From assembly GCF_900128945.1 (NCBI RefSeq), contig NZ_FQUD01000002.1, positions 772,371-836,370 on the forward strand: 64,000 bases of DNA. The letters run 5' to 3'. Source of the stretch: Chryseobacterium sp. OV279. GTDB taxonomy: Bacteria > Bacteroidota > Bacteroidia > Flavobacteriales > Weeksellaceae. Numbering within the stretch: the first letter of the stretch is position 1; each line of letters begins with the position of its first letter. Positions 8,154 through 17,123 of the stretch are shown in pieces. Below the pieces are notes generated by a model that worked only from the letters and a program-made list of their open reading frames with translations, was not told where the DNA came from and made no database searches. The position numbers and the translations under genes are program-made.

Positions 8154-9908
8154 TTATGTGATAGTATGTGTTTTTTCAGTCGTTACTGTATAAGTTTCTG
8201 AAACCACATTGTCTACAAACTTCCATTCTGCCAGTGAGCTTGCGGAAGTAAATTTCACTTGCAGATATCCTCTTTTATAGAGATTGGCATATTCCAGATC
8301 ATCTATAAGTATCGAAAACGCCTGAGCCAGTTCAATAGCCTGTGTAGGATCAGAAGTAATTCCCAGATAGCCTTCCAGTCCGGGAGAAGATACGGAGCTG
8401 CAAGCCAGCTCTGTTCCGATGAAGTTTCCCTGTGCATCTGACAATTTCCCCAGCCATGCGTTGTGCGTGTCTCCTGCCAGTACCACTACTTTTTTTCCTG
8501 CCAGAATAGAGTAGAGCTGCTCTCTCTCCATGAAATACCCATCCCAAGCATCCAGATTGTAAGGTAACGTTGTAGTGATTCTTGCTATTTCCTGCGGGGT
8601 AAGTGTAGGATCATGTTGTAGGTGTCTCGTTTTAAGAACAATCAGCTGGGAAATGGTGTTTTTAAGCAGCAGCATTGTTGCAGGCTGTGCACTTCCGTAT
8701 TGTTTTATTTCTGCGAGGATTTTATTTAACACCATCAGCATTTCAGCAGGCACCATCATTTTGGTCATTAAGATCTGCTGTCCCAGTACTTTCCATTTTG
8801 CGGGATCTGCATTGATCTGAGAACCCAGCCACTGCATCTGCTCACTACCGATCAGCCTTCTGCCGGGGCTTAAGAAATCAGTTTTGAAGAGTGTCTGATT
8901 AAAGTTTCCTGCAGCATCAAGATAATCTGAGTATTCAAGCTGCTTATCCCTTGCGATTACCCTTGTGTCCATCATATAAAGAGAGACAATATTTCCGAAG
9001 TTAAAGGTTCTGTAGATTCTCAGATCCTTGCCCGTTTTTAAAGGAATATATTCGCTGTAAGCCTGAAATGCTGCCATTTTTCTGACCTCAAAACTTCCTT
9101 CATTAGGCTGATGATTCTCTGCTCCGGATTTATAAGTGTCGTTGGCAAATTCATGATCATCCCAAACGCAGATAAAAGGTTTTTTCTGATGAAGAAGCAT
9201 TAGATTCTTGTCTCCTCTGTATTGCCTGTATCTTTCGCGGTAATCAGCGAGGGTAAGGATTTCCTTTGCCGGTTGATGAGCTCTTCCGAGCGGATTGGTG
9301 TAAGGATTGGTTCCATACTGTCCCGGAGCGTATTCATAGATGTAATCTCCAAGATGAACCACTACATCGGCGTCAGATTGTGCTATTGCGCCATATACAT
9401 TGAAAAGTCCTGCCGGAAAATTGGAACAGGAAACCACGGCCATTTTCACTTCATGTACAGAATCTGTTTTTGAAGGCAAAGTGAGCGTTTCCCCTGTGAT
9501 GCTGCTTTCTTTGGTTTTAATATTGTAAAACCTGTAATAGTATTTTGTATAGGAAGGAATGTTCTGAACATCTACTGCAACGGTAAAATCATTCACTGAA
9601 GTTACATTGACCTGTCCTTTCCTCACTATATCGGAAAAGCTACTGTTTCTGCTTACTTCCCAGATAATTTCAGCATTAATACCTGTGGAATATCTTGTCC
9701 AGATAATGACTCCTGTTTCTGAGGGATCAAAACTGGCGACTCCGGTTTCAAATCCTGCATTTTTCAGATTATCCGGAGCATTTCCGATATCGGTAAAATC
9801 ATCATTGGTACAGCTTTCAATTAAAGGAGCTATAAGGATTCCTCCCGCAGCCAACAATGAATGTTTAAGAAATTTTCGTCTGTTGATTGAGTTATTATTT
9901 TCCATCAA
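8154..9908 (-). CDS. PhoD-like alkaline phosphatase/phosphodiesterase, Tat-exported
   Basis: A 584-residue metallophosphatase. The N-terminus has a twin-arginine signal (NRRKFLKHS, Arg10-Arg11) followed by a hydrophobic stretch and a Cys at 33 (IESC) that may be lipidated. A PhoD N-terminal beta domain (about 45-140) precedes the catalytic domain, whose metal ligands are visible in SCSNFPAG, HLGDYIYEY, WDDHEFANDT and LAGDTHNAW. PhoD enzymes release phosphate from phosphoesters outside the cytoplasm using Fe/Ca. ATG codons at 9908 and 9905 are consecutive; either may be used. No Pho-regulon partner is adjacent. Confidence 0.93.
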   Translation of the reverse strand: MMENNNSINRRKFLKHSLLAAGGILIAPLIESCTNDDFTDIGNAPDNLKNAGFETGVASFDPSETGVIIWTRYSTGINAEIIWEVSRNSSFSDIVRKGQVNVTSVNDFTVAVDVQNIPSYTKYYYRFYNIKTKESSITGETLTLPSKTDSVHEVKMAVVSCSNFPAGLFNVYGAIAQSDADVVVHLGDYIYEYAPGQYGTNPYTNPLGRAHQPAKEILTLADYRERYRQYRGDKNLMLLHQKKPFICVWDDHEFANDTYKSGAENHQPNEGSFEVRKMAAFQAYSEYIPLKTGKDLRIYRTFNFGNIVSLYMMDTRVIARDKQLEYSDYLDAAGNFNQTLFKTDFLSPGRRLIGSEQMQWLGSQINADPAKWKVLGQQILMTKMMVPAEMLMVLNKILAEIKQYGSAQPATMLLLKNTISQLIVLKTRHLQHDPTLTPQEIARITTTLPYNLDAWDGYFMEREQLYSILAGKKVVVLAGDTHNAWLGKLSDAQGNFIGTELACSSVSSPGLEGYLGITSDPTQAIELAQAFSILIDDLEYANLYKRGYLQVKFTSASSLAEWKFVDNVVSETYTVTTEKTHTIT

Positions 9909-10082
9909 TTATTTTTCCCTGCAAAAAAAGATAATTGGAAGAACAAGTCTATTAACTCAGCTTTAATTATACTTTATGATTATTTAACCGGAATAATTTT
10001 AAAATGACAGGAATTAATATTTATTAGCTTTTTTTTTAATAATTAATTATTAAAGACTTATATTTATTATCACCAAAAAAAT

Positions 10083-10277
10083 ATGACCATGACAAAAGAC
10101 TTTTTAAAAACAAAGAATCTTACAAGATCAGCATTAAAAGAGATTATCGGAGGAGTGAGACCACCGATTGTTAACTGCTTTACCCTTTGCGGGCCTGGCG
10201 GCGGCGTTATTTCCAATACTCCGGGAGTTGGTGATGCCTGCAGTCCGGACAGAAAGGTTTGCTGTATCTGCTATTAA
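10083..10277 (+). CDS. Second Cys-rich GG-leader peptide
   Basis: A 64-residue peptide (62 if the second ATG at 10089 is used). The 24-residue leader ends LKEIIGG, closely matching the LKNIIGG of the gene at 2527, and the 40-residue core has six cysteines ending in a CCICY cluster plus a Gly/Pro-rich middle. The cores are otherwise unrelated, as expected of a leader family carrying diverse cargo. The gene is flanked by AT-rich DNA upstream and a terminator immediately downstream; no exporter, immunity or modification gene adjoins it. A C39-peptidase ABC transporter elsewhere in the genome would be needed for processing. Confidence 0.8.
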   Translation: MTMTKDFLKTKNLTRSALKEIIGGVRPPIVNCFTLCGPGGGVISNTPGVGDACSPDRKVCCICY

Positions 10278-10281
10278 TCAC

Positions 10282-10319
10282 AAAAAAAAAGGCTGTAAAA
10301 TGAATTACAGCCTTTTTTT
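10282..10319 (+). terminator. Strong terminator after second GG-leader peptide
   Basis: Stem AAAAAAGGCTGTAA / TTACAGCCTTTTTT with a 5-nt loop and seven T residues, 5 bp after the stop. It can also terminate gcvT from the other strand. Confidence 0.9.
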
Positions 10320-10337
10320 GAATATTTTTTTGAACAA

Positions 10338-11414
10338 TTATACGAAAGGAGCTTTCACTACTTTTGCAGGAATGTTCTTATTTCTTACCTGAATAAAAAT
10401 TTCAGAACCCAGTTTGAAATGAGGTTTGTCTACATAAGCAAGACCCAAACCTACCTTTTTCATTGGAGACTGTGTCCCTGAAGTTACTTTTCCGATTACA
10501 TTTCCTTCTGCATCCACTACCGGATAATCATGTCTTGGAACACCTTTGTCCTGAAGTTCAAAACCTACAAGCTTTCTCGTAACCCCTTCTTCTTTCTGTT
10601 TTGCGAAAGTCTCTTTAGAAACAAAATCTTTATCGAATTTAGTGATCCATCCCAATCCTGCTTCAATAGGAGAAGTCGTATCATCGATATCATTTCCGTA
10701 AAGACAGAAACCTTTTTCCAATCTTAAAGTATCTCTTGCAGCAAGTCCGGCAGGAACGATTCCTTCCGCTTCACCTGCATTGATGATGGCATCCCAAAGC
10801 TCAACAGCATTTTCGTTGTTGAAGTAGATTTCAAATCCACCGCTTCCTGTATAACCTGTGTTCGAAATGATCACATTGTTGACACCGGCAACGCTTCCTA
10901 CGGCAAAGTTATAGTAAGGAATTTCAGAAAGATTGGTCTCCGTAAGCTTCTGAAGGATCTCGGTAGCTCTTGGTCCCTGAACTGCTAATAATGACATCTC
11001 ATCAGAAGCATTGGTCATCTGAGCCCCGAATGTGTTATATTTTGAGATATGATTCCAGTCTTTTTCAATATTTGACGCGTTTACTACTACAAAATACTTG
11101 TTGTCTTCCATTTTGTAAACAATAAGGTCGTCCACGATTCCTCCGTTTTCATTAGGAAGGCAAGAATATTGAGCTTTACCGTTTTCAAGAGCATCTACAT
11201 TATTGGTCGTTACAAACTGTAAAAGGTCTTTAGATCCCGGTCCTTCAATAAAAAACTGTCCCATGTGCGAAACATCGAACAATCCTGCTTTTTCTCTTAC
11301 TGCAAAATGCTCGTCTGTAACACCAGAATACTGTACAGGCATTTCAAAACCTGCAAAAGGTACGATTTTAGCGCCCAAAGAAACGTGTTTATCGTATAAG
11401 GCTGTTTTCTTCAT
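10338..11414 (-). CDS. gcvT: Glycine cleavage system aminomethyltransferase (T protein)
   Basis: A 358-residue protein that transfers the methylene carbon of lipoyl-bound aminomethyl to tetrahydrofolate, releasing ammonia. The N-terminal block [25 protein letters not shown] region, the folate-binding FDVSHMGQ motif, [11 protein letters not shown] (catalytic Asp region) and the [11 protein letters not shown] motif are all present, followed by the C-terminal barrel with [10 protein letters not shown]. Length is standard. It is the last gene of a tight minus-strand cluster idi - secreted protein - gcvT (gaps of 3 and 9 bp). Other gcv genes are not in the window. Confidence 0.96.
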   Translation of the reverse strand: MKKTALYDKHVSLGAKIVPFAGFEMPVQYSGVTDEHFAVREKAGLFDVSHMGQFFIEGPGSKDLLQFVTTNNVDALENGKAQYSCLPNENGGIVDDLIVYKMEDNKYFVVVNASNIEKDWNHISKYNTFGAQMTNASDEMSLLAVQGPRATEILQKLTETNLSEIPYYNFAVGSVAGVNNVIISNTGYTGSGGFEIYFNNENAVELWDAIINAGEAEGIVPAGLAARDTLRLEKGFCLYGNDIDDTTSPIEAGLGWITKFDKDFVSKETFAKQKEEGVTRKLVGFELQDKGVPRHDYPVVDAEGNVIGKVTSGTQSPMKKVGLGLAYVDKPHFKLGSEIFIQVRNKNIPAKVVKAPFV

Positions 11415-11423
11415 ATTTAATTT

Positions 11424-11894
11424 TTATTTCTTTATTTTAAAGCTGTTGAAAGTTTCGTTGAATAGGTTCATATAATTTCCGTTCCAGAACTTCTGGCCAC
11501 AGTTGATGGAAACAAGATACAGATCTTTGTCCTTCTGAAATGCCCTGGTGATCCAGAACAGTTTCTCCTTTTCATCAAAATATTCGTAAAAATATTCTGT
11601 ATAACCTTTTCTGCCTTTGTTTTCCTTTATTTTGCTTTCCGGCTCTTCAGATTTATAAAGTGCCAGGATAAATTTTTTCATGTCTGCTTTGGGAAGTTCA
11701 AGTCCGTGATATTCTGAAATGGTAATCGCTCCAACTTCATTGGATGGGAAAATATTCACAATATCGCTGTCATTGGTAGATCGCCAGCCTTCCGGAACAT
11801 TGATAGAGTAGCCGGGACTGTCATACACTTTTGCTTTCTGGGCAAAAAACAAACTTGCCGATAAAAAAGCGGATACGAGCAGTATTTTTTTCAT
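11424..11894 (-). CDS. Secreted protein of unknown function
   Basis: A 156-residue protein with a clear N-terminal signal peptide (about residues 1-19, ending FFAQ, so probably cleaved after Ala18). The mature part has a PsbP/DUF1795-like flavour (…YSINVPEGWR…IFPSNEVGAITIS…), i.e. a small alpha/beta domain beginning with 'P-x-GW', but the match is too weak to name a family with confidence. It sits 3 bp after idi and 9 bp before gcvT and is surely cotranscribed with them, which says little about its role. Confidence 0.75.
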   Translation of the reverse strand: MKKILLVSAFLSASLFFAQKAKVYDSPGYSINVPEGWRSTNDSDIVNIFPSNEVGAITISEYHGLELPKADMKKFILALYKSEEPESKIKENKGRKGYTEYFYEYFDEKEKLFWITRAFQKDKDLYLVSINCGQKFWNGNYMNLFNETFNSFKIKK

Positions 11895-11897
11895 CAG

Positions 11898-12407
11898 TTA
11901 AAAATGGTGTTTATATTCTTCAAGGATAATTTTAAACCACTCCGTAAAATGGCCGGGATTTTCAGCGATTTCTTTGTCAAGATCTTCTGTGGAAATGAAT
12001 CTTACTTCTTCCACTTCTTCAGGGTTTAAATTGAAATCCGTTTCATGGGTTCCTACAAATACGTGGTCGAGTTCATGTTCCCAAAGACCACCTCCTACAT
12101 CTGCTTTATAGATAAAATTAAACTTTTCCGAAAGCTCAGCTTCAATTCCAAGTTCCTCTTTTATTCTGCGTTTGGCTCCTTCCAGATACGTTTCGCCTTC
12201 TCTGGGATGAGAACATACTGCATTGGTCCATTGGTTGGGAGAATGGTATTTTCCGGACGCTCTTTTCTGAAGAAGCATCTCTCCTTTGCTGTTGAACAAA
12301 AAGACGGAAAAAGCACGGTGCAGAAGACCGTTGATGTGAGCCTGCTGCTTTTCCATAAGACCCAAAACTTCATCTTCAGGATTTACTAAAACTACAAATT
12401 CTTCCAT
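11898..12407 (-). CDS. idi: Isopentenyl-diphosphate delta-isomerase, type I
   Basis: A 169-residue NUDIX-fold enzyme interconverting IPP and DMAPP for isoprenoid synthesis (quinone, carotenoid and undecaprenyl precursors). The catalytic Cys is in NAVCSHP (Cys65); the metal-binding His residues are in the N-terminal HRAFSVF block and the second catalytic Glu is within WEHELDHV (110-117). The degenerate NUDIX helix GAKRRIKEELG is at 78-88. First gene of the idi - secreted protein - gcvT cluster. The -7 promoter box ends only 5 nt before the ATG, suggesting a leaderless or nearly leaderless mRNA. Confidence 0.95.
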   Translation of the reverse strand: MEEFVVLVNPEDEVLGLMEKQQAHINGLLHRAFSVFLFNSKGEMLLQKRASGKYHSPNQWTNAVCSHPREGETYLEGAKRRIKEELGIEAELSEKFNFIYKADVGGGLWEHELDHVFVGTHETDFNLNPEEVEEVRFISTEDLDKEIAENPGHFTEWFKIILEEYKHHF

Positions 12408-12412
12408 TTCTA

Positions 12413-12420
12413 CAAATGTA
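12413..12420 (-). promoter_or_regulatory. -7 box TACATTTG abutting idi start
   Basis: Minus-strand TACATTTG is followed by TAGAA and then the idi ATG at 12407. A typical start site 4-7 nt after the box would fall at or next to the start codon. The -33 region is TTTT rather than TTTG. Confidence 0.6.
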
Positions 12421-12602
12421 AGCCTTATAAATGTATTTTGAAAATTTTTAGTGAAACATCATAGGGCTGAAACGAATGATAGAGGTCATGAAAATGAAAA
12501 TAACCTGAGTTTTACGGAATGTCGGTTTCATGTTTTGGATGAGTAAATATTAACTCAAAACTGCTTTTCATATTCATATACTTTCAAACCTACGTTCCCA
12601 GA

Positions 12603-12637
12603 ACTCATCACTCATCATTTAAAACTCATCACTCTTT
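12603..12637. repeat. ACTCATC heptad tract crossing a stop codon
   Basis: Five consecutive heptads: ACTCATC twice, ATTTAAA, ACTCATC, ACTCTTT. The tract covers the stop codon (12619-12621) and last codons of the Pr6Pr membrane gene. On the gene's sense strand the unit reads GATGAGT. Confidence 0.75.
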
Positions 12638-13230
12638 AATAATGTACCGATACGGATCAAAAGTGCAGACAGCCCTGCAAAAAACAGGACAATCCAAAAA
12701 GCATTCGTCACAACTTTCATTAAACCTAATTGAGTAACATCAATGAAAGGATAAGGATAAAATCCGGAAAACCCGCCACGAAGCAGAATATATATAAAAT
12801 AGACAGCAGGATACACTGCCCACTTTGGGATTATGCGATTTTGTAAAGCTTTCTTATTCTCATACAGATACCAGTAGATTAGAACCAGAATAGGGATGAT
12901 GCTGTGAAGAAGTTCATCTGCGACACGCTGCATTCCTGCAGGATTCCATGTCTGGCGTAAAAGGATCTGATAAATAAGACCTACGATAAGGATGTAAACT
13001 GTCAGAGCACTTAAAATACCTGAGTTTTCCGGTTTTGAAAGGTTGCTTCTCAAGGACTGATACGTAAAATAAAGTGCTGCGAGCAAATTCGTAAGGATGG
13101 TGAAATAACTGAAAAACCTGATTGTAGTTTCCCCGAACGTCAATTTGCTGGTTTCAAGCATTAAATAATACTGGATGGTAAGAGCAAACCAGCCCGTAAA
13201 ACAGAAGAGCAGAGATAAGATTCTTTTCAT
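12619..13230 (-). CDS. Pr6Pr family membrane protein
   Basis: A 203-residue integral membrane protein with six predicted helices. Family features are visible: an N-terminal W-F-A-L-x-x-Q-Y-Y segment, the FFSYFTILTNLL block (about residues 38-50), LHSIIPILVLIYW and a conserved YPYPF near residue 150. The Pr6Pr family ('six-TM, conserved Pro/Arg') has no established function. The gene stands alone. Its last six codons lie in a period-7 repeat tract, so the C-terminus (…LKSDEF) may differ in length between strains. Confidence 0.85.
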   Translation of the reverse strand: MKRILSLLFCFTGWFALTIQYYLMLETSKLTFGETTIRFFSYFTILTNLLAALYFTYQSLRSNLSKPENSGILSALTVYILIVGLIYQILLRQTWNPAGMQRVADELLHSIIPILVLIYWYLYENKKALQNRIIPKWAVYPAVYFIYILLRGGFSGFYPYPFIDVTQLGLMKVVTNAFWIVLFFAGLSALLIRIGTLLKSDEF

Positions 13231-13463
13231 AAAGAAAATGTCTTTTAAAGGTCTATAAAGATAACAGTTCGGACTTAATTTCTTACTAATTGTGAAAATG
13301 AAATTATAAATGAGAAAATTTTTAACTATAAAGGGTTAAAATGTGAATAAAATATTTATATTATACATTAAATACTAGTTTTAGTAGTAAATTTTTAACT
13401 TAAACTAAGTTTAATGCTTCGTTTACTTATAAAAGCCTTAACTTTACATCTTAATAATTACTG

Positions 13464-13868
13464 ATGGAATTAGAATACAAAGAGCATTTAAGTCCTATTC
13501 TTAAGGACGGGGTAAAAAATTATTTAATAGACATAGACGGTACCATTACAGATGACGTTCCGAATGAAGAACCCGAAAGAATGGTTACCTGCGAACCTTA
13601 CCCGGATGCACTTGAAACAGTGAATAAATGGTATGACGAAGGACACCAGATCTGTTTTTTCACATCAAGAACAGAAAATCTGAAACAAATCACCATCGAC
13701 TGGCTGGATAAGCACGGCTTCAAATACCACAGCGTACTCTGCGGAAAACCAAGAGGAGGCAACTATCACTGGATAGACAACCACCTGGTAAGAGCTACAC
13801 GATACAAAGGCAGATTTACAGACCTTGTAGAAAAGCAGGTAACTATTGAAGTTTTCAAAGAAGATTAA
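13464..13868 (+). CDS. HAD-superfamily phosphatase-like protein
   Basis: A 134-residue single-domain HAD protein. Motif I is DIDGTITDD at 23-31, with nucleophile Asp23 and acid/base Asp25; motif II is FTSR (residues 65-68); motif III/IV correspond to the GKPRGGNYHWIDNH block near 92-105. The compact size without a cap resembles the polynucleotide-kinase-3'-phosphatase-like or KDO-8-P phosphatase-like HAD branches, but the substrate is not predictable. It lies 98 bp upstream of serA on the same strand, separated by a large inverted repeat, so cotranscription is doubtful. Confidence 0.85.
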   Translation: MELEYKEHLSPILKDGVKNYLIDIDGTITDDVPNEEPERMVTCEPYPDALETVNKWYDEGHQICFFTSRTENLKQITIDWLDKHGFKYHSVLCGKPRGGNYHWIDNHLVRATRYKGRFTDLVEKQVTIEVFKED

Positions 13869-13880
13869 GAAAACATATAC

Positions 13881-13942
13881 AAAGATTTAAAAATTGAATG
13901 ATGAAAGTGTACGCACTGAAATTCTTTAATTTTTAAATCTTT
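13881..13942 (+). terminator. 62-nt hairpin between HAD gene and serA
   Basis: A perfect 15-bp inverted repeat (AAAGATTTAAAAATT / AATTTTTAAATCTTT) encloses GAAT/ATTC and AAGTG-TACG-CACT inner stems, so the stretch can fold completely. It ends in TCTTTTC. It could terminate the HAD transcript or be a bidirectional/cruciform element; the AT-rich stem makes it a weaker terminator than others here. Confidence 0.55.
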
Positions 13943-13966
13943 TCACTTTTAATATCAATTGTATTT

Positions 13967-14926
13967 ATGAAAGTTTTAGCAAATGACGGTCTGGATCAAT
14001 CTGGAATTGATGCCCTGGCTGAGAAAGGGTTTGAAGTGATCACTGCAAAAGTTCCGCAGGAGTTTTTGGTGGATTACATTAATGAGCATAAAATCCGTAC
14101 CCTGTTGGTAAGGAGTGCTACACAGGTAAGAAAAGATATTATTGATGGATGTCCGTCGATTGAAATTATCGGACGTGGTGGTGTAGGAATGGATAATATT
14201 GATGTGGATTATGCAAGAGGAAAAGGAATTCATGTGATCAATACGCCATCTGCTTCTTCAGAATCGGTAGCTGAACTTGTTTTTGCTCACTTATTTTCAG
14301 GAGCGAGGTTCCTTCAGGATTCAAACAGAAAAATGCCTTTAGTAGGAGATACAGAATTTGCAGGTCTTAAAAAAGCGTATACTGCAGGTATCGAATTAAG
14401 AGGGAAAACCATCGGTATCGTTGGAATGGGAAGAATAGGACAGGAGGTTGCAAGAATTGCTCTTGGATTGGGAATGAGAGTGGTGGCGGCTGATAACAAT
14501 GTAGGAAAAGCTAGCATCAAAGTAAAATTCTACAATAATCAGTTCATCAATGTAGATATTGAAACTGAACCGCTTCAGGAGGTATTGAAGCATTCAGACT
14601 TTATTACCCTTCACGTTCCGGCTCAGAAAGACGGATACATGATCGGGAAAAATGAATTTGATATGATGAAAGACGGCGTTGCCATCGTGAACTGCTCAAG
14701 AGGTGGTGTTATCGATGAATCCGCTTTAATTGATGCCTTGGATTCAGGTAAAGTGAAATTTGCCGGATTGGATGTGTTCATCAATGAGCCTACACCTTCT
14801 AAAGCGATATTGAATCATTCAAAGATTTCCCTGACTCCTCACACTGGTGCTTCTACTCTGGAAGCTCAGGACAGAATCGGGCTTTCTCTGGCAGAACAGA
14901 TCTCAAGTATTTTACAGATTCAGTAA
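13967..14926 (+). CDS. serA: D-3-phosphoglycerate dehydrogenase
   Basis: A 319-residue NAD-dependent 2-hydroxyacid dehydrogenase, first step of serine biosynthesis. The Rossmann nucleotide site GIVGMGRIGQEVA begins near residue 146; the catalytic Arg is in NCSRGGVIDE, the Glu in FINEPTP and the His in LTPHTGAST. The length fits the short SerA form without the C-terminal ACT regulatory domain, as is usual in Bacteroidota. Other 2-hydroxyacid dehydrogenases share these motifs, so the exact substrate rests on overall resemblance. Followed by a strong terminator. Confidence 0.9.
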   Translation: MKVLANDGLDQSGIDALAEKGFEVITAKVPQEFLVDYINEHKIRTLLVRSATQVRKDIIDGCPSIEIIGRGGVGMDNIDVDYARGKGIHVINTPSASSESVAELVFAHLFSGARFLQDSNRKMPLVGDTEFAGLKKAYTAGIELRGKTIGIVGMGRIGQEVARIALGLGMRVVAADNNVGKASIKVKFYNNQFINVDIETEPLQEVLKHSDFITLHVPAQKDGYMIGKNEFDMMKDGVAIVNCSRGGVIDESALIDALDSGKVKFAGLDVFINEPTPSKAILNHSKISLTPHTGASTLEAQDRIGLSLAEQISSILQIQ

Positions 14927-14945
14927 TCACTGAACCGAATGAAAA

Positions 14946-14979
14946 TAAAAAAGCACCTCAATTGGAGGTGCTTTTGTTT
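14946..14979 (+). terminator. Bidirectional terminator serA / mscL
   Basis: Perfect stem AAAAGCACCTC / GAGGTGCTTTT with a 4-nt AATT loop, flanked by A and T runs on both sides, between convergent genes. Confidence 0.92.
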
Positions 14980-15359
14980 TATATATTATTCTTGCTTTTA
15001 AGAAGATCTCTGATCTCCGTCAGCAATTGTTGGTCTGCAGTAGGTCCGGCTGGAGCAGCCTCTTCTCTTTTAACCACTTTATTGGCTCCTTTGATGATCC
15101 AGAACAGTACCATAGCGATACACAGGAAGCTGATCACAGCAGAAAGGAAATTACCGTAAGTAACGCCATTCCACGATAGTTTTGAAATATTTTCTGCTCC
15201 TGCAGCTTTCAATGCCGGATTCAGTAAAAGCGGAGTGATTACATCTTCTACCAATGAGGAAACAATTTTCCCGAATGCTCCACCGATGATTACACCGACA
15301 GCCAGGTCAAGCACATTGCCCTTGAAAGCAAAGTCTCTAAATTCTTTAACAAATCCCAT
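14979..15359 (-). CDS. mscL: Large-conductance mechanosensitive channel
   Basis: A 126-residue inner-membrane protein that opens under membrane tension to release osmolytes. The N-terminal amphipathic helix and first transmembrane helix (FRDFAFKGNVLDLAVGVIIGGAF region, residues 6-30) and the pore-lining glycine-rich segment are typical, as is the second helix near residues 73-92. The C-terminal cytoplasmic helix follows a short Ala/Pro linker. Length and motif order are standard for MscL. Monocistronic. Confidence 0.96.
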   Translation of the reverse strand: MGFVKEFRDFAFKGNVLDLAVGVIIGGAFGKIVSSLVEDVITPLLLNPALKAAGAENISKLSWNGVTYGNFLSAVISFLCIAMVLFWIIKGANKVVKREEAAPAGPTADQQLLTEIRDLLKSKNNI

Positions 15360-15605
15360 AATTTATATTTTTTTTAATTAGTATACACACAAAAATAGAA
15401 TTAAAAAATGTAAAAAACGTTACTTTTCAGCGTTTTTTTTATTCCACAAATATTGAATTATTGCTTGTGTTTATAAGATCTTTGAAGTGGGATTGTGGTT
15501 TCAATTAAATATTTCACGGGTAAAATAATATCAATAGTTTTTTATTAAGATGATTGGCTCTGAAGTAGAACTTTCGTAATTTGGTTAAAAGTTTGACCTC
15601 ATTTT

Positions 15606-17123
15606 ATGAAAATATTTACCGCAGAACAAATACGCCGCTGGGATGCATTTACGATTTCTCACGAACCTGTTTCCTCCATACAGCTAATGGAAAGGGCTTC
15701 CGAAGCATTAGCCGGCTGGATTTCCGAAAACTGCAAAAATCACAAGAAAATTGCCCTGTTTTGTGGCAACGGAAACAATGGTGGCGATGGATTTGCTGTT
15801 GCCAGAATATTATATATGAAAGGCTTTGATGTAGATATTTTTGTAAAATATACTAAAGGCAAGTTTTCAGAGGATGCTTCAGTGAATGTAAAGCGGCTGC
15901 GGGATCTCTCCGGGATTTCGGTCAGAGAATTCAAAGAAGCGGATCAGTATAATTTTGATGCTAAAACCGTTGTTATTGATGCCCTTTTCGGAACCGGTTT
16001 ATCCAGACCTTTGGAAGGAATCTTTAAGGAATTGGTTGAAGTTCTGAATGAGGAAAACTGCATTAAAATTTCTATCGATCTTCCTTCAGGACTGCCCGCT
16101 GATCATATGCCTGAAAATGGTGCTGCAATTTTTAAAGCAGACTACACGTTAAGCTTTCAAAGCTGGAAAAAGAGTTTTCTCCACCCTGAAACAGGGAAAT
16201 ACACCGGGAAAGTGATCATTTTGGATATAGGACTGCATTCAGGATATCTACAGACAGAAACTACATTAGATTTTGTCATTAATGAAAAGCTTGTTGACAC
16301 GATCTTTAAACCAAGAGAGGATTTTTCACACAAAGGAACTTACGGAAAAGTGACCATTGCAGGAGGAAGCTTTGGTAAAATGGGAGCAGCAGTACTAGCT
16401 ACTCAATCTGCACTGAAAACCGGAGCTGGTCTTACTTTTACATTAGCACCAAGATGCGGATATGAAATTCTGCAGATATCCTGTCCTGAAGCGATGTTTA
16501 CAGAAGGAGGAAAGGAATTCATAGAAAATTTCGAAACAGAAAACGATACGGTTTATGGAATCGGGCCGGGATTGGGAACCCATGAAGAAACACAGAAGAC
16601 ATTGCTGGATTTCTTAAAAGAATCTACTAAGCCTCTGGTTTTGGATGCCGATGCATTGAATATTATTTCAAAAGACCCTGAAAATCTGAAACTGATTCCT
16701 GAGTTATCTGTGATCACACCGCATCCCAAGGAATTTGAAAGACTATTCGGAAGTACGGAAAACTCTTTTGAAAGACTGAAGCTGGCCCGTGAAAAAGCTG
16801 CAGAATTGAATATATACATCGTATTGAAAGACCACCACACACAGATAGTCAGTCCGGATGGTAACGTATTCTACAATATCACCGGAAATGCAGGGCTTGC
16901 CAAAGGTGGGAGCGGAGATATTCTTACAGGAATTCTGACTTCTCTCATAGCGCAGGGGTATTCTCAGGAAGATGCCTGTATTTTGGGAGTATGGCTTCAC
17001 GGAAGAGCTGCCGATCTGGCTGCCGGGAAATATTCCAAAGAATCAATGCTTCCTACGGATGTGATCAATACGTTTGGAAGTGTCTTTGAAGAACTGAACA
17101 GGAGAAACGGGGTGAAACTTTAG
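15606..17123 (+). CDS. nnr: Bifunctional NAD(P)H-hydrate epimerase / dehydratase
   Basis: A 505-residue fusion that repairs damaged (hydrated) NADH and NADPH. Residues 1-215 form the YjeF_N epimerase domain, with FCGNGNNGGDGFAVAR at about 55-70 and the IDALFGTGLSR segment. Residues 225-500 are the ADP/ATP-dependent YjeF_C dehydratase, recognisable by GPGLGTHE, VLDADALN, TPHPKEFERLFG and the nucleotide-binding NAGLAKGGSGDILTG. Domain order and length match the bacterial fusion. Its TAG stop codon is the first triplet of an octad repeat tract. Confidence 0.95.
   Translation: MKIFTAEQIRRWDAFTISHEPVSSIQLMERASEALAGWISENCKNHKKIALFCGNGNNGGDGFAVARILYMKGFDVDIFVKYTKGKFSEDASVNVKRLRDLSGISVREFKEADQYNFDAKTVVIDALFGTGLSRPLEGIFKELVEVLNEENCIKISIDLPSGLPADHMPENGAAIFKADYTLSFQSWKKSFLHPETGKYTGKVIILDIGLHSGYLQTETTLDFVINEKLVDTIFKPREDFSHKGTYGKVTIAGGSFGKMGAAVLATQSALKTGAGLTFTLAPRCGYEILQISCPEAMFTEGGKEFIENFETENDTVYGIGPGLGTHEETQKTLLDFLKESTKPLVLDADALNIISKDPENLKLIPELSVITPHPKEFERLFGSTENSFERLKLAREKAAELNIYIVLKDHHTQIVSPDGNVFYNITGNAGLAKGGSGDILTGILTSLIAQGYSQEDACILGVWLHGRAADLAAGKYSKESMLPTDVINTFGSVFEELNRRNGVKL

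Noticed and set aside
15412..15440. Hairpin with T run (AAAAAACG / CGTTTTTT)
   Set aside because: No plus-strand gene ends upstream of it other than mscL reading the opposite way, and the stem is nearly all A/T; not called as a terminator.
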